Below are positions 7,954-15,763 of a stretch of 25,272 bases of DNA, one piece after another. Position 1 is the stretch's first letter. Each line of letters begins with the position of its first letter. Under the pieces are notes generated by a model, which made no database searches, was not told the DNA's origin, and saw nothing but the letters and a program-made list of their open reading frames with translations. The position numbers and the translations under genes were made by a program. Source of the DNA: Pseudomonadota bacterium (lineage in GTDB: Bacteria > Pseudomonadota > Alphaproteobacteria > Acetobacterales > Acetobacteraceae); assembly GCA_021808185.1 (NCBI GenBank), contig JAKBCB010000006.1:1-25272 (forward strand). The letters are read 5' to 3'.

Positions 7954-9132
7954 ATGTCCCCGACCGCGCCGCCCGGTCCTGACGCGCAAACCGCGCCCGT
8001 CCTGCTCGATCGCGCCGGGCTGCAGGCTTTGGTCGACGCGCTGGTCGCGCGCGGCTTCGACGTGATCGGCCCGACCTTGCGCGACGGCGCCATCGTCTAT
8101 GACCGGATCGCCGACCTCGCGGCGCTTCCAGCCGGTTGGACCGATCGCCAGGAGGCCGGGCGCTACCGTTTGGAACGTCGCGCCGATGCCGCTCTGTTCG
8201 GCTACGCGGTCGGCCCGCAATCCTGGAAGCGCTTTCTACACCCGCCGGAGGAAACGCTCTGGCGCGCCCGCCGCCAGGACGACGGCTTCACGATCACGCC
8301 GGAACCGCCGTCGCCGGCGCCCTTCGCCTTCCTCGGCGTGCGTGCCTGCGAGTTGCACGCCATCGCCATCCAGGACCGCGTGTTCCTCGGCGGGGCGCAT
8401 CGGGATCCGGGCTACGCGGCACGGCGGCAGGGCGCGTTCCTGGTCGCGCTGAATTGCGGCACGGCGGCCGGCACGTGCTTCTGCGCCTCCATGGGAACCG
8501 GCCCGCGCGCCGAGAGCGGGTTCGACCTGGCGCTGACCGAGTTGATCGACGCCGCCCGCCACGATTTCCTCGCCGTCGCCGGCAGCGAAGCCGGCGCCGC
8601 GCTGCTCGCCGTCCTGCCCACGCGCCCGGCGGGGCCGGAAGCGACGGCGGCGGCCGAGGCGGTGCTGGCGCGCACCGAAGCCGGCATGGGCCGGCATCTC
8701 GACACCAATGGCCTCAAGGAGCGGCTGCAAGCCAATCCCGAGCATCCGCGTTGGGACGAGGTGGCGGCACGGTGCTTGGCCTGCGCCAACTGCACCCTGG
8801 TCTGCCCGACCTGCTTCTGCACTTCGGTCGCCGACCATACCGATCTTGCCGGGACCGAGGCGACGCGGGTGAAGCGGTGGGATTCCTGCTTCACCGCTGA
8901 TTTCTCCTTCATCCATGGCGGGTCGGTGCGCGCCAGCGGAAAATCGCGCTACCGGCAATGGCTGACGCATAAGCTCGCGCACTGGATCGACCAGTTCGGC
9001 AGCTCGGGCTGCGTCGGCTGCGGGCGCTGCATCGCCTGGTGCCCGGTCGGGATCGACATCACCGCGGAAGCGGCGGCCATCCGCGCCATGCCGGGGAAGG
9101 CGGTGGGGGAGGGGAAAGGTGGAAACGCTTGA
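7954..9132 (+). CDS. hydB: Group 3b NiFe hydrogenase, beta (iron-sulfur) subunit
   Basis: HydB is the iron-sulfur electron-transfer subunit of the cytoplasmic NADP-linked sulfhydrogenase HydBGDA, related to AsrA of anaerobic sulfite reductase. It carries electrons between the HydD clusters and the flavin subunit HydG. The protein is 392 residues, close to the archaeal HydB length. An N-terminal domain contains FLGVRACELHAIAIQDRVF. Two ferredoxin-like cluster motifs are visible: CLACANCTLVCPTCFC from Cys274 and CVGCGRCIAWCPVGID from Cys353. The frame is open upstream into glgP, but the ATG at 7954, just after the glgP stop, is the sensible start. AGGAG at 7935-7939 is a rather distant ribosome-binding site. 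Its 3' end overlaps the next gene by 14 bp. The following order hydG, hydD, hydA confirms the assignment. Confidence 0.9.
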   Translation: MSPTAPPGPDAQTAPVLLDRAGLQALVDALVARGFDVIGPTLRDGAIVYDRIADLAALPAGWTDRQEAGRYRLERRADAALFGYAVGPQSWKRFLHPPEETLWRARRQDDGFTITPEPPSPAPFAFLGVRACELHAIAIQDRVFLGGAHRDPGYAARRQGAFLVALNCGTAAGTCFCASMGTGPRAESGFDLALTELIDAARHDFLAVAGSEAGAALLAVLPTRPAGPEATAAAEAVLARTEAGMGRHLDTNGLKERLQANPEHPRWDEVAARCLACANCTLVCPTCFCTSVADHTDLAGTEATRVKRWDSCFTADFSFIHGGSVRASGKSRYRQWLTHKLAHWIDQFGSSGCVGCGRCIAWCPVGIDITAEAAAIRAMPGKAVGEGKGGNA

Positions 9133-9583
9133 ACGCCTGCTGCTCGGCCATGAGTTCCTGGCCGGGATCGATCCCGCCCTCGGCCGGAGGCTGGTCGGCT
9201 GCGCGCGCAACCTGCGCTTCGCGCCCGGGGAGTATCTGTTCCGCGAGGGCGGGCCGGCCGACGAGTTCTACCTGATCCGCGAGGGAAGAGTGGCGTTGGA
9301 ACTGCACGCCCCGGCCCGCCCGCCGATCGTCATCGAAAGCCTCGGTGGCGGGGAGATGGTCGGCGCGTCGTGGCTGGTGCCGCCCTACCGCTGGGGGTTC
9401 GACGCCAGGGCGACCGCCGACACCCGCGTCTTCGGCCTCGACGCCCATTGCCTGCGCGGCAAATGTGACGCCGACCATCATCTCGGCTATGAGATGATGC
9501 GGCGGCTGCTGCCGGTGATGGTGCGCAGGATGCAGGCGGCGCGGCAACAGATGCTCGACGTCTATGGGCACCCGCCGGCATGA
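9119..9583 (+). CDS. Crp/Fnr-like cyclic-nucleotide-binding-domain protein without HTH
   Basis: This 154-residue protein looks like a lone Crp-family sensor domain. LRFAPGEYLFREGGPADEFYLIREGRVALEL spans the first beta-roll strands, and a C-terminal helix (about residues 125-150, MMRRLLPVMVRRMQAARQQM) resembles the Crp dimerisation helix. The chain ends there, with no helix-turn-helix domain. The usual phosphate-binding cassette (GExALL...RxAxxxA) is replaced by GGEMVGASWLVPPYRWGF, so cAMP binding is doubtful. There is no FNR-type N-terminal cysteine cluster. The start is the GTG at 9119, preceded by GGGGAAAG. It overlaps hydB by 14 bp and hydG by 4 bp (ATGA), so it is made together with the hydrogenase subunits. 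I believe similar genes occur between hydB and hydG in other group 3b clusters. A role as an accessory or redox- or ligand-sensing partner of the enzyme is inference. Confidence 0.85.
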   Translation: METLERLLLGHEFLAGIDPALGRRLVGCARNLRFAPGEYLFREGGPADEFYLIREGRVALELHAPARPPIVIESLGGGEMVGASWLVPPYRWGFDARATADTRVFGLDAHCLRGKCDADHHLGYEMMRRLLPVMVRRMQAARQQMLDVYGHPPA

Positions 9584-10428
9584 GCGCCGCGCCACCGGCA
9601 GCGCTGGCCGATCCGATGCTGCCGGCGCCGTGGCGGGTGCGCGCGGTGCGGCGGGAGACGGCGGACGTCGTAACGCTCGACCTGGTGCCGCTCGCCAGCG
9701 GCGTGCCGTGCTTCGCGCCGGGCCAGTTCAACATGATCTATGCCTACGGTGTCGGCGAGGTGCCGGTCAGCCTGAGCGGCGACCCCGCCGATCGCTCCTG
9801 TTTCGTCCACACCGTCCGTGCCGTCGGCGAGGTGAGTGCCGCGATCGCCGGCGCCGCGCCGGGCAGCGTGCTTGGCCTCCGCGGGCCGTTCGGCAGCGCC
9901 TGGCCGGTGGATGCGGCGGCCGGCCACGATCTGCTGATCGTCGCCGGCGGGCTCGGGTTGGCGCCGTTGCGACCGGCGATCTACCGGGTGCTGGCCAGAA
10001 GCGAGCGGTTCGGCCGCATCGCGGTGCTGTATGGCGGGCGCGGCCCGGCGGAGCTTCTGTTCCGCGACGAACTCGCCGTCTGGGGCGCGCGCGCCGACGT
10101 GACGGTCGCGGTCACGGTCGATCATGCCGATCCGTCCTGGCACGGGCATGTCGGCGTGGTGCCGGCGCTGATCGGGCAAATCGGCTTCGATCCGCCCAAC
10201 ACGGTGGCGCTGCTGTGCGGGCCGGAGGTGATGCTGCGCTTCACCGCCACCGCGCTCCGCGCCGCCGGCGTCGCGGCCGAGCGCATCCATCTGTCGATGG
10301 AACGCAACATGAAATGCGCGATCGGTCTTTGCGGCCACTGCCAGTTCGGACCCGATTTCGTCTGCCAGGACGGGCCGGTGCTGCGCTATGACCGCATTGC
10401 CGCGCGCCTCGCGGTCCGGGAGATCTGA
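9580..10428 (+). CDS. hydG: Group 3b NiFe hydrogenase, gamma (FAD/NAD(P)-binding) subunit
   Basis: HydG is the flavin subunit that exchanges electrons between NAD(P)H and the iron-sulfur chain of the hydrogenase. It belongs to the ferredoxin-NADP reductase/PyrK-like family. The 282 residues show a flavin-binding beta-barrel with APGQFNMIYAYGVGEVPVSLSG, then LGLRGPFGSAWPV and the nucleotide-binding fold VAGGLGLAPLRPAIY, and LLCGPEVML near the nicotinamide site. A C-terminal [2Fe-2S] motif is formed by Cys246, Cys251, Cys254 and Cys262 (CAIGLCGHC...C), as in PyrK. The ATG overlaps the preceding stop as ATGA and the gene ends 4 bp before hydD. The sequence alone does not tell NADP from NAD; NADP is expected from characterised group 3b enzymes. 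Confidence 0.92.
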   Translation: MSAAPPAALADPMLPAPWRVRAVRRETADVVTLDLVPLASGVPCFAPGQFNMIYAYGVGEVPVSLSGDPADRSCFVHTVRAVGEVSAAIAGAAPGSVLGLRGPFGSAWPVDAAAGHDLLIVAGGLGLAPLRPAIYRVLARSERFGRIAVLYGGRGPAELLFRDELAVWGARADVTVAVTVDHADPSWHGHVGVVPALIGQIGFDPPNTVALLCGPEVMLRFTATALRAAGVAAERIHLSMERNMKCAIGLCGHCQFGPDFVCQDGPVLRYDRIAARLAVREI

Positions 10429-10432
10429 GGCC

Positions 10433-11242
10433 ATGGACGCGCGCCTCCCTTCCACGCGCCCTCGTCCCACCCTGGCGGTGTGGAAATTCGCCTCCTGCGA
10501 CGGCTGCCAATTGTCGCTGCTCGATTGCGAGGACGAATTGCTCGCCGTGGCCGGGGCGCTGGATATCGCCTATTTCGCCGAGGCGTCGAGCACGCTGCGT
10601 CCCGGCCCCTATGATCTTTCCCTGGTCGAAGGCTCGATCACCACCGCGCAGGACGCCGAACGCATCCGCGCGGTGCGAGCGGCCTCGAAATATCTCATCA
10701 CCATCGGCGCCTGCGCGACCGCCGGCGGCATCCAGGCGCTGCGCAATTTCGCCGACGTGAACGACTACATCGCTGCGGTCTATGCGACGCCCGCCTATAT
10801 CAGCACGCTCGCCACCTCGACCCCGATTGCGGCACATGTGAAGGTCGATTTCGCGCTGCATGGCTGCCCGATCAACAAGACGCAGTTGCTGGAGGTGATC
10901 TCCGCCCTGCTCGCCGGGCGCAAGCCGGACATTCCGAACGAGAGCGTCTGCGTCGCCTGCAAGCGGCGCGGCACGCCCTGCGTGATGGTCGCGCACGGCA
11001 CGCCCTGTCTCGGCCCGGTGACGCGGGCCGGCTGCGGCGCGATCTGCCCGGCCTACCAGCGCGGTTGCTATGGCTGCTACGGCCCCGCCGAGGCGGCCAA
11101 TACCGCTGCCCTCGCCGCCGCCTGGATCGCGCTCGGGGCCGACCGGACGAGCCTCCATCGTGCCTTCCGCAGCTTCAACGCCGCGGCCGAACCGTTCCGC
11201 AAGGAGAGCGACGCCCATGGCGACGAAAACCATCCGGGTTGA
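10433..11242 (+). CDS. hydD: Group 3b NiFe hydrogenase, delta (small) subunit
   Basis: HydD is the hydrogenase small subunit, homologous to the 20 kDa subunit of complex I. Its iron-sulfur clusters conduct electrons away from or to the NiFe site in HydA. The 269-residue protein has the proximal-cluster cysteines Cys22 and Cys25 in FASCDGCQLSLLD, then GACATAGGIQALRN and HGCPINKTQLLEVI. A cysteine-rich C-terminal part follows: CVACKRRGTPC, GTPCLGPVTRAGCGAICP and RGCYGCYGP, which would hold the additional clusters. There is no twin-arginine signal, so the enzyme is cytoplasmic. I chose the ATG at 10433; the frame is open slightly further upstream, but that would overlap hydG. The 3' end overlaps hydA by 26 bp. 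Confidence 0.93.
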   Translation: MDARLPSTRPRPTLAVWKFASCDGCQLSLLDCEDELLAVAGALDIAYFAEASSTLRPGPYDLSLVEGSITTAQDAERIRAVRAASKYLITIGACATAGGIQALRNFADVNDYIAAVYATPAYISTLATSTPIAAHVKVDFALHGCPINKTQLLEVISALLAGRKPDIPNESVCVACKRRGTPCVMVAHGTPCLGPVTRAGCGAICPAYQRGCYGCYGPAEAANTAALAAAWIALGADRTSLHRAFRSFNAAAEPFRKESDAHGDENHPG

Positions 11243-12506
11243 CACTCTGACCCGCGTCGAGGGCGAAGGCGCGCTCGAACTCGACATCGCGGACGGCGCG
11301 GTCGCCGGCGTCCGGCTCGCGATCTTCGAGCCGCCACGTTTCTTCGAGGCCCTATTGCGCGGGCGCGCCGGCGCCGAGGCGCCCGACATCACCGCGCGCA
11401 TCTGCGGCATCTGCCCGGTCGCCTATCAGATGAGCGCGGTGCATGCGATCGAGCACGCCTGGGGCATCACGCTCGATGCTCGGCTGCGCGCGCTGCGCCG
11501 GCTGCTTTATTGCGGCGAATGGATCGAGAGCCACACGCTGCATATCGTGATGCTGCACGCGCCCGATTTCCTCGGCTTTCCCGATGCGATCAGCATGGCC
11601 GCGGCGCATGGTGAGGTCGTACGGCGGGGGCTCGCCCTGAAAAAGGCCGGCAACGCGCTGCTCCGTCTCTTGGGTGGGCGCGAGATCCATCCGGTGAACG
11701 TGCGCGTCGGCGGATTTTATCGCGTGCCGACGCGGGCCGAGCTGGCCCCCCTCGCGACGGTGATGGCCGAGGCGCGTCTCGATGCGATCGCCCTCACCCG
11801 CTTCGTCGCCGGCTTCCCGTTTCCCGATTTCGCCCGTGACTACGAATTCGTCGCGATGCGCCATCCGACGGAATATCCGATGAATGAAGGGCGGGTGGTT
11901 TCGAGCCGCGGCCTCGACATCGCGGTGGCCGAGTACGAAACCGCGTTCGCGGAACGCCACGTGGCCCACTCAACCGCCTTGCAGTCTGGCCTGCGCGGCG
12001 GCGGCAGCTACCTCGTGGGACCACTGGCGCGGTTCAACCTGAATTACGACCGGCTGGATGCGTCGGTGCAGGCGCTGGCCGCCGAGTTCGGCGTGGCGCC
12101 GGGATGCACCAATCCGTTCCGAAGTATTATCGTGCGTGCGCTCGAGGTGGTCTACGCCTGCGAGGAAGCCGAACGCCTGATCGCCGACTACGATCCGCCG
12201 CCGGCCCCGGCGGTGGCGGTGGTGCCGCGCGCCGGCACCGGCACCGCCTGCACCGAGGCGCCGCGTGGCATCCTCTATCACCGCTACGATCTCAACGCCG
12301 AGGGCAGCATCCTGGCGGCGCGGATCGTGCCGCCGACCTCGCAGAACCAATCGACGATCGAGGACGATCTCCGGATCATCGCCACCCGCGATCTGGCATT
12401 GCCCGAAAACGTCCTGCGCGATCATTGCGAACAGGCGATCCGCAACCACGATCCCTGCATCTCCTGCTCCACTCATTTCCTGCGCCTCACGGTGCGGCGG
12501 CAATGA
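11217..12506 (+). CDS. hydA: Group 3b NiFe hydrogenase, alpha (large, catalytic) subunit
   Basis: HydA carries the NiFe(CN)2CO active site for reversible H2 oxidation and evolution. The protein is 429 residues, matching HydA of the archaeal sulfhydrogenases. The N-terminal nickel ligands are Cys63 and Cys66 in RICGICPVAY, after TRVEGEGALEL. The C-terminal pair is Cys414 and Cys417 in DPCISCSTH. His420 is followed by nine residues, FLRLTVRRQ, which should be removed by the maturation protease encoded next. The ATG at 11217 has a strong AAGGAGAG site at 11201-11208, inside the end of hydD. The TGA overlaps the start of the protease gene as ATGA. The lack of hoxFU-type diaphorase genes and the presence of HydB and HydG place it in group 3b rather than group 3d. 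Confidence 0.94.
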   Translation: MATKTIRVDTLTRVEGEGALELDIADGAVAGVRLAIFEPPRFFEALLRGRAGAEAPDITARICGICPVAYQMSAVHAIEHAWGITLDARLRALRRLLYCGEWIESHTLHIVMLHAPDFLGFPDAISMAAAHGEVVRRGLALKKAGNALLRLLGGREIHPVNVRVGGFYRVPTRAELAPLATVMAEARLDAIALTRFVAGFPFPDFARDYEFVAMRHPTEYPMNEGRVVSSRGLDIAVAEYETAFAERHVAHSTALQSGLRGGGSYLVGPLARFNLNYDRLDASVQALAAEFGVAPGCTNPFRSIIVRALEVVYACEEAERLIADYDPPPAPAVAVVPRAGTGTACTEAPRGILYHRYDLNAEGSILAARIVPPTSQNQSTIEDDLRIIATRDLALPENVLRDHCEQAIRNHDPCISCSTHFLRLTVRRQ

Positions 12507-12973
12507 CCAGGGCGGCGCTGGTGATCGGCCTCGGCAATGCCGATCGCGGCGACGACGCGGTGGGGCTCCATATCGCACGCCGCCTCGCCGCGCGTGGCCT
12601 GCCCGGCGTGACAGTGGCGGAGGCCGGTGGCGACACGCTGGGGTTGCTGGAGCGCTGGACGGGCGCGGCGGATGTGGTGCTGGTCGATGCGGCTGGGCCG
12701 GCCGGGCAGCCGGGGCGCATCCACCGGCTCGACCCGTCGCTTGGCCCGCTGCCGCGCGATCTCGCGCTGGGCTCGACCCATGCCTTCGGCCTCGCCGAGG
12801 CGGTGGAGCTGGCGCGCACGCTCGGGCTTCTGCCGCGGCGGATGGCGATCTACGCCGTCGAGGCCGGGGGCTTCGACCCCGGTGCCGCGCTCTCGCCGGC
12901 GGTGGCGGCGGCGGCGGCGGACGCAACGGCGCTGATCGTGGCCGAACTGAGGGAGGGACTGGCCGATGCATGA
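12503..12973 (+). CDS. NiFe hydrogenase maturation endopeptidase (HybD/HoxW-like)
   Basis: This protease checks for nickel in the large subunit and then cuts off its C-terminal peptide after the conserved His. The 156-residue protein has the family signature LGNADRGDDAVGLHIARRL at the N-terminus. The nickel-sensing acidic residues are the second Asp of GDDAVG (the position of Glu16 in HybD) and the Asp in VVLVDAAGPAG, and the His in GSTHAFGLAEA fits HybD His93. Its likely substrate is HydA, which ends in DPCISCSTH plus nine residues. The gene overlaps hydA by 4 bp (ATGA) and hypA by 8 bp. That coupling would match protease and substrate production. The family is clear; the exact subfamily symbol is not. 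Confidence 0.92.
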   Translation: MTRAALVIGLGNADRGDDAVGLHIARRLAARGLPGVTVAEAGGDTLGLLERWTGAADVVLVDAAGPAGQPGRIHRLDPSLGPLPRDLALGSTHAFGLAEAVELARTLGLLPRRMAIYAVEAGGFDPGAALSPAVAAAAADATALIVAELREGLADA

Positions 12974-13229
12974 AACCGGACTGGTGCGCGATCTGATCCG
13001 GCGGATCGATCAGGCGGCGGCCGCGAACGGCGCGGCGCGGGTGTCCGGCGTGCGGGTGTGGCTGGGCGCGCTCAGCCATCTCTCGGCGGAGCATTTCCGC
13101 GAACATTTCGCGGTCGAGGCGCGCGGCAGCACCGCCGAAGGGGCGCGTCTGGTGATCACCGAATCCGATGACCTCGCCGATCCCGACGCACAGCACCTGC
13201 GCCTGGAAAGCCTGGAGATGGAGGTCTGA
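12966..13229 (+). CDS. hypA: HypA-like nickel metallochaperone lacking the zinc domain
   Basis: HypA normally delivers nickel to the hydrogenase large subunit. The 87-residue product begins MHETGLVRDLIRRID, giving the conserved Met1-His2-Glu3 nickel-binding start, and continues with VRVWLGALSHLSAEHFREHF as in HypA. It ends with QHLRLESLEMEV, like the HypA C-terminus. Canonical HypA is about 113 residues with two CxxC pairs holding zinc between these parts. Here that section is replaced by ITESDDLADPDA and the whole protein contains no cysteine. The reading frame is intact and the gene overlaps the protease gene by 8 bp and sits 6 bp before hypF, so a sequencing frameshift is unlikely. It may be a specialised HypA for group 3b enzymes or a partner needing a second HypA encoded elsewhere. 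Confidence 0.82.
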   Translation: MHETGLVRDLIRRIDQAAAANGAARVSGVRVWLGALSHLSAEHFREHFAVEARGSTAEGARLVITESDDLADPDAQHLRLESLEMEV

Positions 13230-13235
13230 GCGGCG

Positions 13236-15527
13236 ATGGATGCGATGGCGCCGGAACGGCTCCGGATCGCGCTCGCGGGCGTGGTGCAGGGCGTCGGCTT
13301 CCGCCCCTTCGTCTACCGGCTGGCGCGGGAGACGGGGATTGCCGGTTTCGTCCGTAACGACGGCGCCGGCGTGCTGATCGAGGCCGAGGGCACCGCGCCG
13401 GCGCTGACGTGTTTCCTCGACCGTCTGACGCGGGACGCGCCCCCCCACGCCGTGGTGACGGCGCGGGACGTGGTCCGTCTGGAGGCCCGGGGGGGCGAGG
13501 GCTTCACGGTCGCGGCGAGCGCCGTGACGAAGGCCGGTTCGGCGGTCGTGATGGCCGATCTGGCAACCTGTCCGGACTGTCTTGGCGAGATCAGCGATCC
13601 CGCCGACCGCCGCTATCGCTACCCCTTCACCACCTGCGTCGCCTGCGGCCCGCGCTACAGCGTGATCGAGGCCCTGCCCTATGACCGCGCGCGCACCACG
13701 CTGCGGCGGTTTCCGCTCTGCCCCGCCTGTGCGGCGGAGTATGCCGATCCGGCCTCGCGCCGGTTCCACGCGGAATCGATCTGCTGCGGAGAATGTGGTC
13801 CGCAGCTTGCGCTGTGGGATGCGCGCGGAACCGTGCTGGCGACATGTGCGGCGGCACTTGCCGAGAGCGCGGCGGCGCTGCGCGCGGGGAAAATCGTCGC
13901 ACTCAAGGGACTCGGCGGATTTCAGTTGCTGGTCGATGCCGGCAACGCCGCAGCGGTGGCCGCGTTGCGTGTCCGCAAGCGTCGGCCGCGCAAACCTTTC
14001 GCGCTGATGGTCGCCGATCTCGATGCCGCGCTGGCGGTTGCCCAAATCTCGGCAGCCGAGCACGCGGCGCTGACCTCGCCGGCCGCGCCGATCGTGCTGC
14101 TGGCGCCAAAGCCCGCGGCGGCGCGGGCGCTGGCGCCGGGGCTGGCTCCCGGCGTGCCCTGTCTCGGCCTCATGCTGCCGACCACGCCGCTGCATCATCT
14201 GCTGCTCCAGGATCTGGGTTTTCCGGTGGTCGCCACCAGCGGCAACCTCGGCGGCGGGCCGATCCTGGCTGACGAACACGAGGCGCTGACCGAGCTTTCC
14301 GGCGTCGCCGACGTGTTCCTGGTGCATGACCGGCCGATCATTGGCGCGGTGGATGATTCGGTGGTCCGCGTGATCGCCGGCGAGGTGACGGTGCTGCGCC
14401 GGGCGCGCGGCTATGCGCCGCTGCCACTGGCCTGGCCGGGGGTGGAGGCGCCGATCCTGGCGCTCGGCGGGCAGCAGAAGAACGCCGTCGCCACCGGATT
14501 CGGCGGGTGGATCTTTCTCGGCCCCCATGGCGGCGATCTCGACGGCGCGGCGGCGCGCGAGCGGTTCCAACGGAACGCCGCGCATCTCTCGGCGCTGCAT
14601 GGTCTGCGCCCGGCGCGGATCGCCTGCGACCGGCATCCCGACTACGCCAGCACGCATCATGCGGAGACGCTGGGGGCCCCGGTCATGCGCGTCCCGCACC
14701 ATCTGGCGCATGCGCTGTCCGGCATGGTCGATGCGGGGAGCGACGGCCCGCTGCTGGCGGTGGCTTGGGACGGCGCGGGCTATGGCGGCGACGGCACCGT
14801 CTGGGGCGGGGAATTCCTGGCGATCGCGCCGCCGCGCTGGCGCCGCGCAGCACACCTGTTGCCGTTCCGTCTGCCGGGCGGGGACGCCGCGGCGCGCGAA
14901 CCCCGCCGCGCCGCGCTCGGCGCGCTGCATGCGTTGCACGGCGCCGCCGCGCTGGAGATGACCGGACTGCCTCCGGTCGCGACCTTCACGGCCGCCGAAC
15001 TTCGCGTGCTCGCCGCCATGCTGGCGCGCGGCGTCGCGTCCCCGCTCGCCAGCAGCGCCGGACGACTATTCGACGCCATCGCGGCCCTGCTCGATCTCTG
15101 CCAGCGCGCGAGCTTCGAGGGCGAGGCGGCGATGGCATTGGAAGCCGCCGCTGCGGGGGCCGAGGCCGCGCCGCTGCCGGCCCCGGAGGTGAACGGCGAT
15201 CGCCCGCTGGTGGTCGATTGGCGGCCGACGCTCGCCGCCCTGCTCGCCGGACGCGCCGCCGGTCTGCGCCCGGGTCCGCTCGCCGCCGGCTTCCATGTCG
15301 CGCTGGCCGAGGCGATCGTCGCGGTGGCGCGACGGCTGGACGCGCGCCGCGTGCTGCTCACCGGCGGATGTTTCCAGAATGCCCGGCTGACGGAGCACAC
15401 GGTGATCGGGCTGCGCGCGGCCGGGATCGTCCCGTTCCGCCATCGCCTTGTGCCGCCGAACGATGGCGGCCTCGCCGTCGGCCAGATCGCCTTCGCCGCC
15501 GCCCCGCTGATCGAGGAGAACGTCTGA
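13236..15527 (+). CDS. hypF: Carbamoyltransferase HypF
   Basis: HypF makes thiocarboxamide on HypE from carbamoyl phosphate, the first step in making the cyanide ligands of the NiFe site. The 763 residues show all expected domains in order. First is an acylphosphatase domain (GVVQGVGFRPFVYRLA, VRNDGAGV). Next are two zinc motifs of CxxC-x18-CxxC type: CPDC...CVAC, and CPAC with CGEC after RRFHAESIC. A YrdC/Sua5-like domain follows (ALKGLGGFQLLVDA, RKRRPRKPFALM, ATSGNLGGGPI). The C-terminal Kae1-like domain has DRHPDYASTHHAE, VPHHLAHALSG with metal-binding histidines, AWDGAGYGGDGTVWGGEF and LTGGCFQNARLTE. The length is typical. The ATG at 13236 follows hypA by 6 bp with GGAGG inside the hypA end; Met4 is a possible alternative. 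It overlaps hypC by one base (TGATG). Confidence 0.96.
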   Translation: MDAMAPERLRIALAGVVQGVGFRPFVYRLARETGIAGFVRNDGAGVLIEAEGTAPALTCFLDRLTRDAPPHAVVTARDVVRLEARGGEGFTVAASAVTKAGSAVVMADLATCPDCLGEISDPADRRYRYPFTTCVACGPRYSVIEALPYDRARTTLRRFPLCPACAAEYADPASRRFHAESICCGECGPQLALWDARGTVLATCAAALAESAAALRAGKIVALKGLGGFQLLVDAGNAAAVAALRVRKRRPRKPFALMVADLDAALAVAQISAAEHAALTSPAAPIVLLAPKPAAARALAPGLAPGVPCLGLMLPTTPLHHLLLQDLGFPVVATSGNLGGGPILADEHEALTELSGVADVFLVHDRPIIGAVDDSVVRVIAGEVTVLRRARGYAPLPLAWPGVEAPILALGGQQKNAVATGFGGWIFLGPHGGDLDGAAARERFQRNAAHLSALHGLRPARIACDRHPDYASTHHAETLGAPVMRVPHHLAHALSGMVDAGSDGPLLAVAWDGAGYGGDGTVWGGEFLAIAPPRWRRAAHLLPFRLPGGDAAAREPRRAALGALHALHGAAALEMTGLPPVATFTAAELRVLAAMLARGVASPLASSAGRLFDAIAALLDLCQRASFEGEAAMALEAAAAGAEAAPLPAPEVNGDRPLVVDWRPTLAALLAGRAAGLRPGPLAAGFHVALAEAIVAVARRLDARRVLLTGGCFQNARLTEHTVIGLRAAGIVPFRHRLVPPNDGGLAVGQIAFAAAPLIEENV

Positions 15528-15763
15528 TGTGCCTCGCGGTTCCCGGCCAGGTTCTCGCCATCCTCGGCGACGATGAACTGACCCGCTCCGCCCGGGTGGC
15601 GTTCGGCGGCATCGTCAAGGAGATCGCGCTCGCCTTCGCGCCGGGAGCGCGGGTGGGCGATTACGTGCTGGTGCATGCCGGCGTCGCGATCGCGGTGCTG
15701 GACGCGGAGGAAGCCGCGCGCACGCTCGCCGACCTCGCGACGCTGGCGGAGGACGCGGCATGA
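15527..15763 (+). CDS. hypC: Hydrogenase assembly chaperone HypC
   Basis: HypC works with HypD as the scaffold on which the Fe(CN)2CO group is built, then hands it to the large-subunit precursor. The 78-residue protein starts MCLAVPGQVL with the essential Cys2, which becomes N-terminal after Met removal. It continues with ARVAFGGIVKEIALAF and GDYVLVHAGVAIAVLD, all typical of HypC. GAGGAGAA at 15512-15519 gives a strong ribosome-binding site. The gene overlaps hypF by one base and hypD by four (ATGA). The frame is open far upstream through hypF, but the MCLAVPG start is unambiguous because Cys2 is required for function. Confidence 0.95.
   Translation: MCLAVPGQVLAILGDDELTRSARVAFGGIVKEIALAFAPGARVGDYVLVHAGVAIAVLDAEEAARTLADLATLAEDAA

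Noticed and set aside
11217..12506. Assignment as a group 3d (HoxH) bidirectional hydrogenase
   Set aside because: HoxFU-type diaphorase genes are absent; HydB- and HydG-type partner subunits place it in group 3b.
11970..14939. A 989-codon open frame on the minus strand, antisense to hydA through hypF
   Set aside because: Its translation is rich in Arg, Pro, His, Gln and Gly with no recognisable domain, while the plus strand encodes well-conserved HydA, protease, HypA and HypF. It is a by-product of high GC content.
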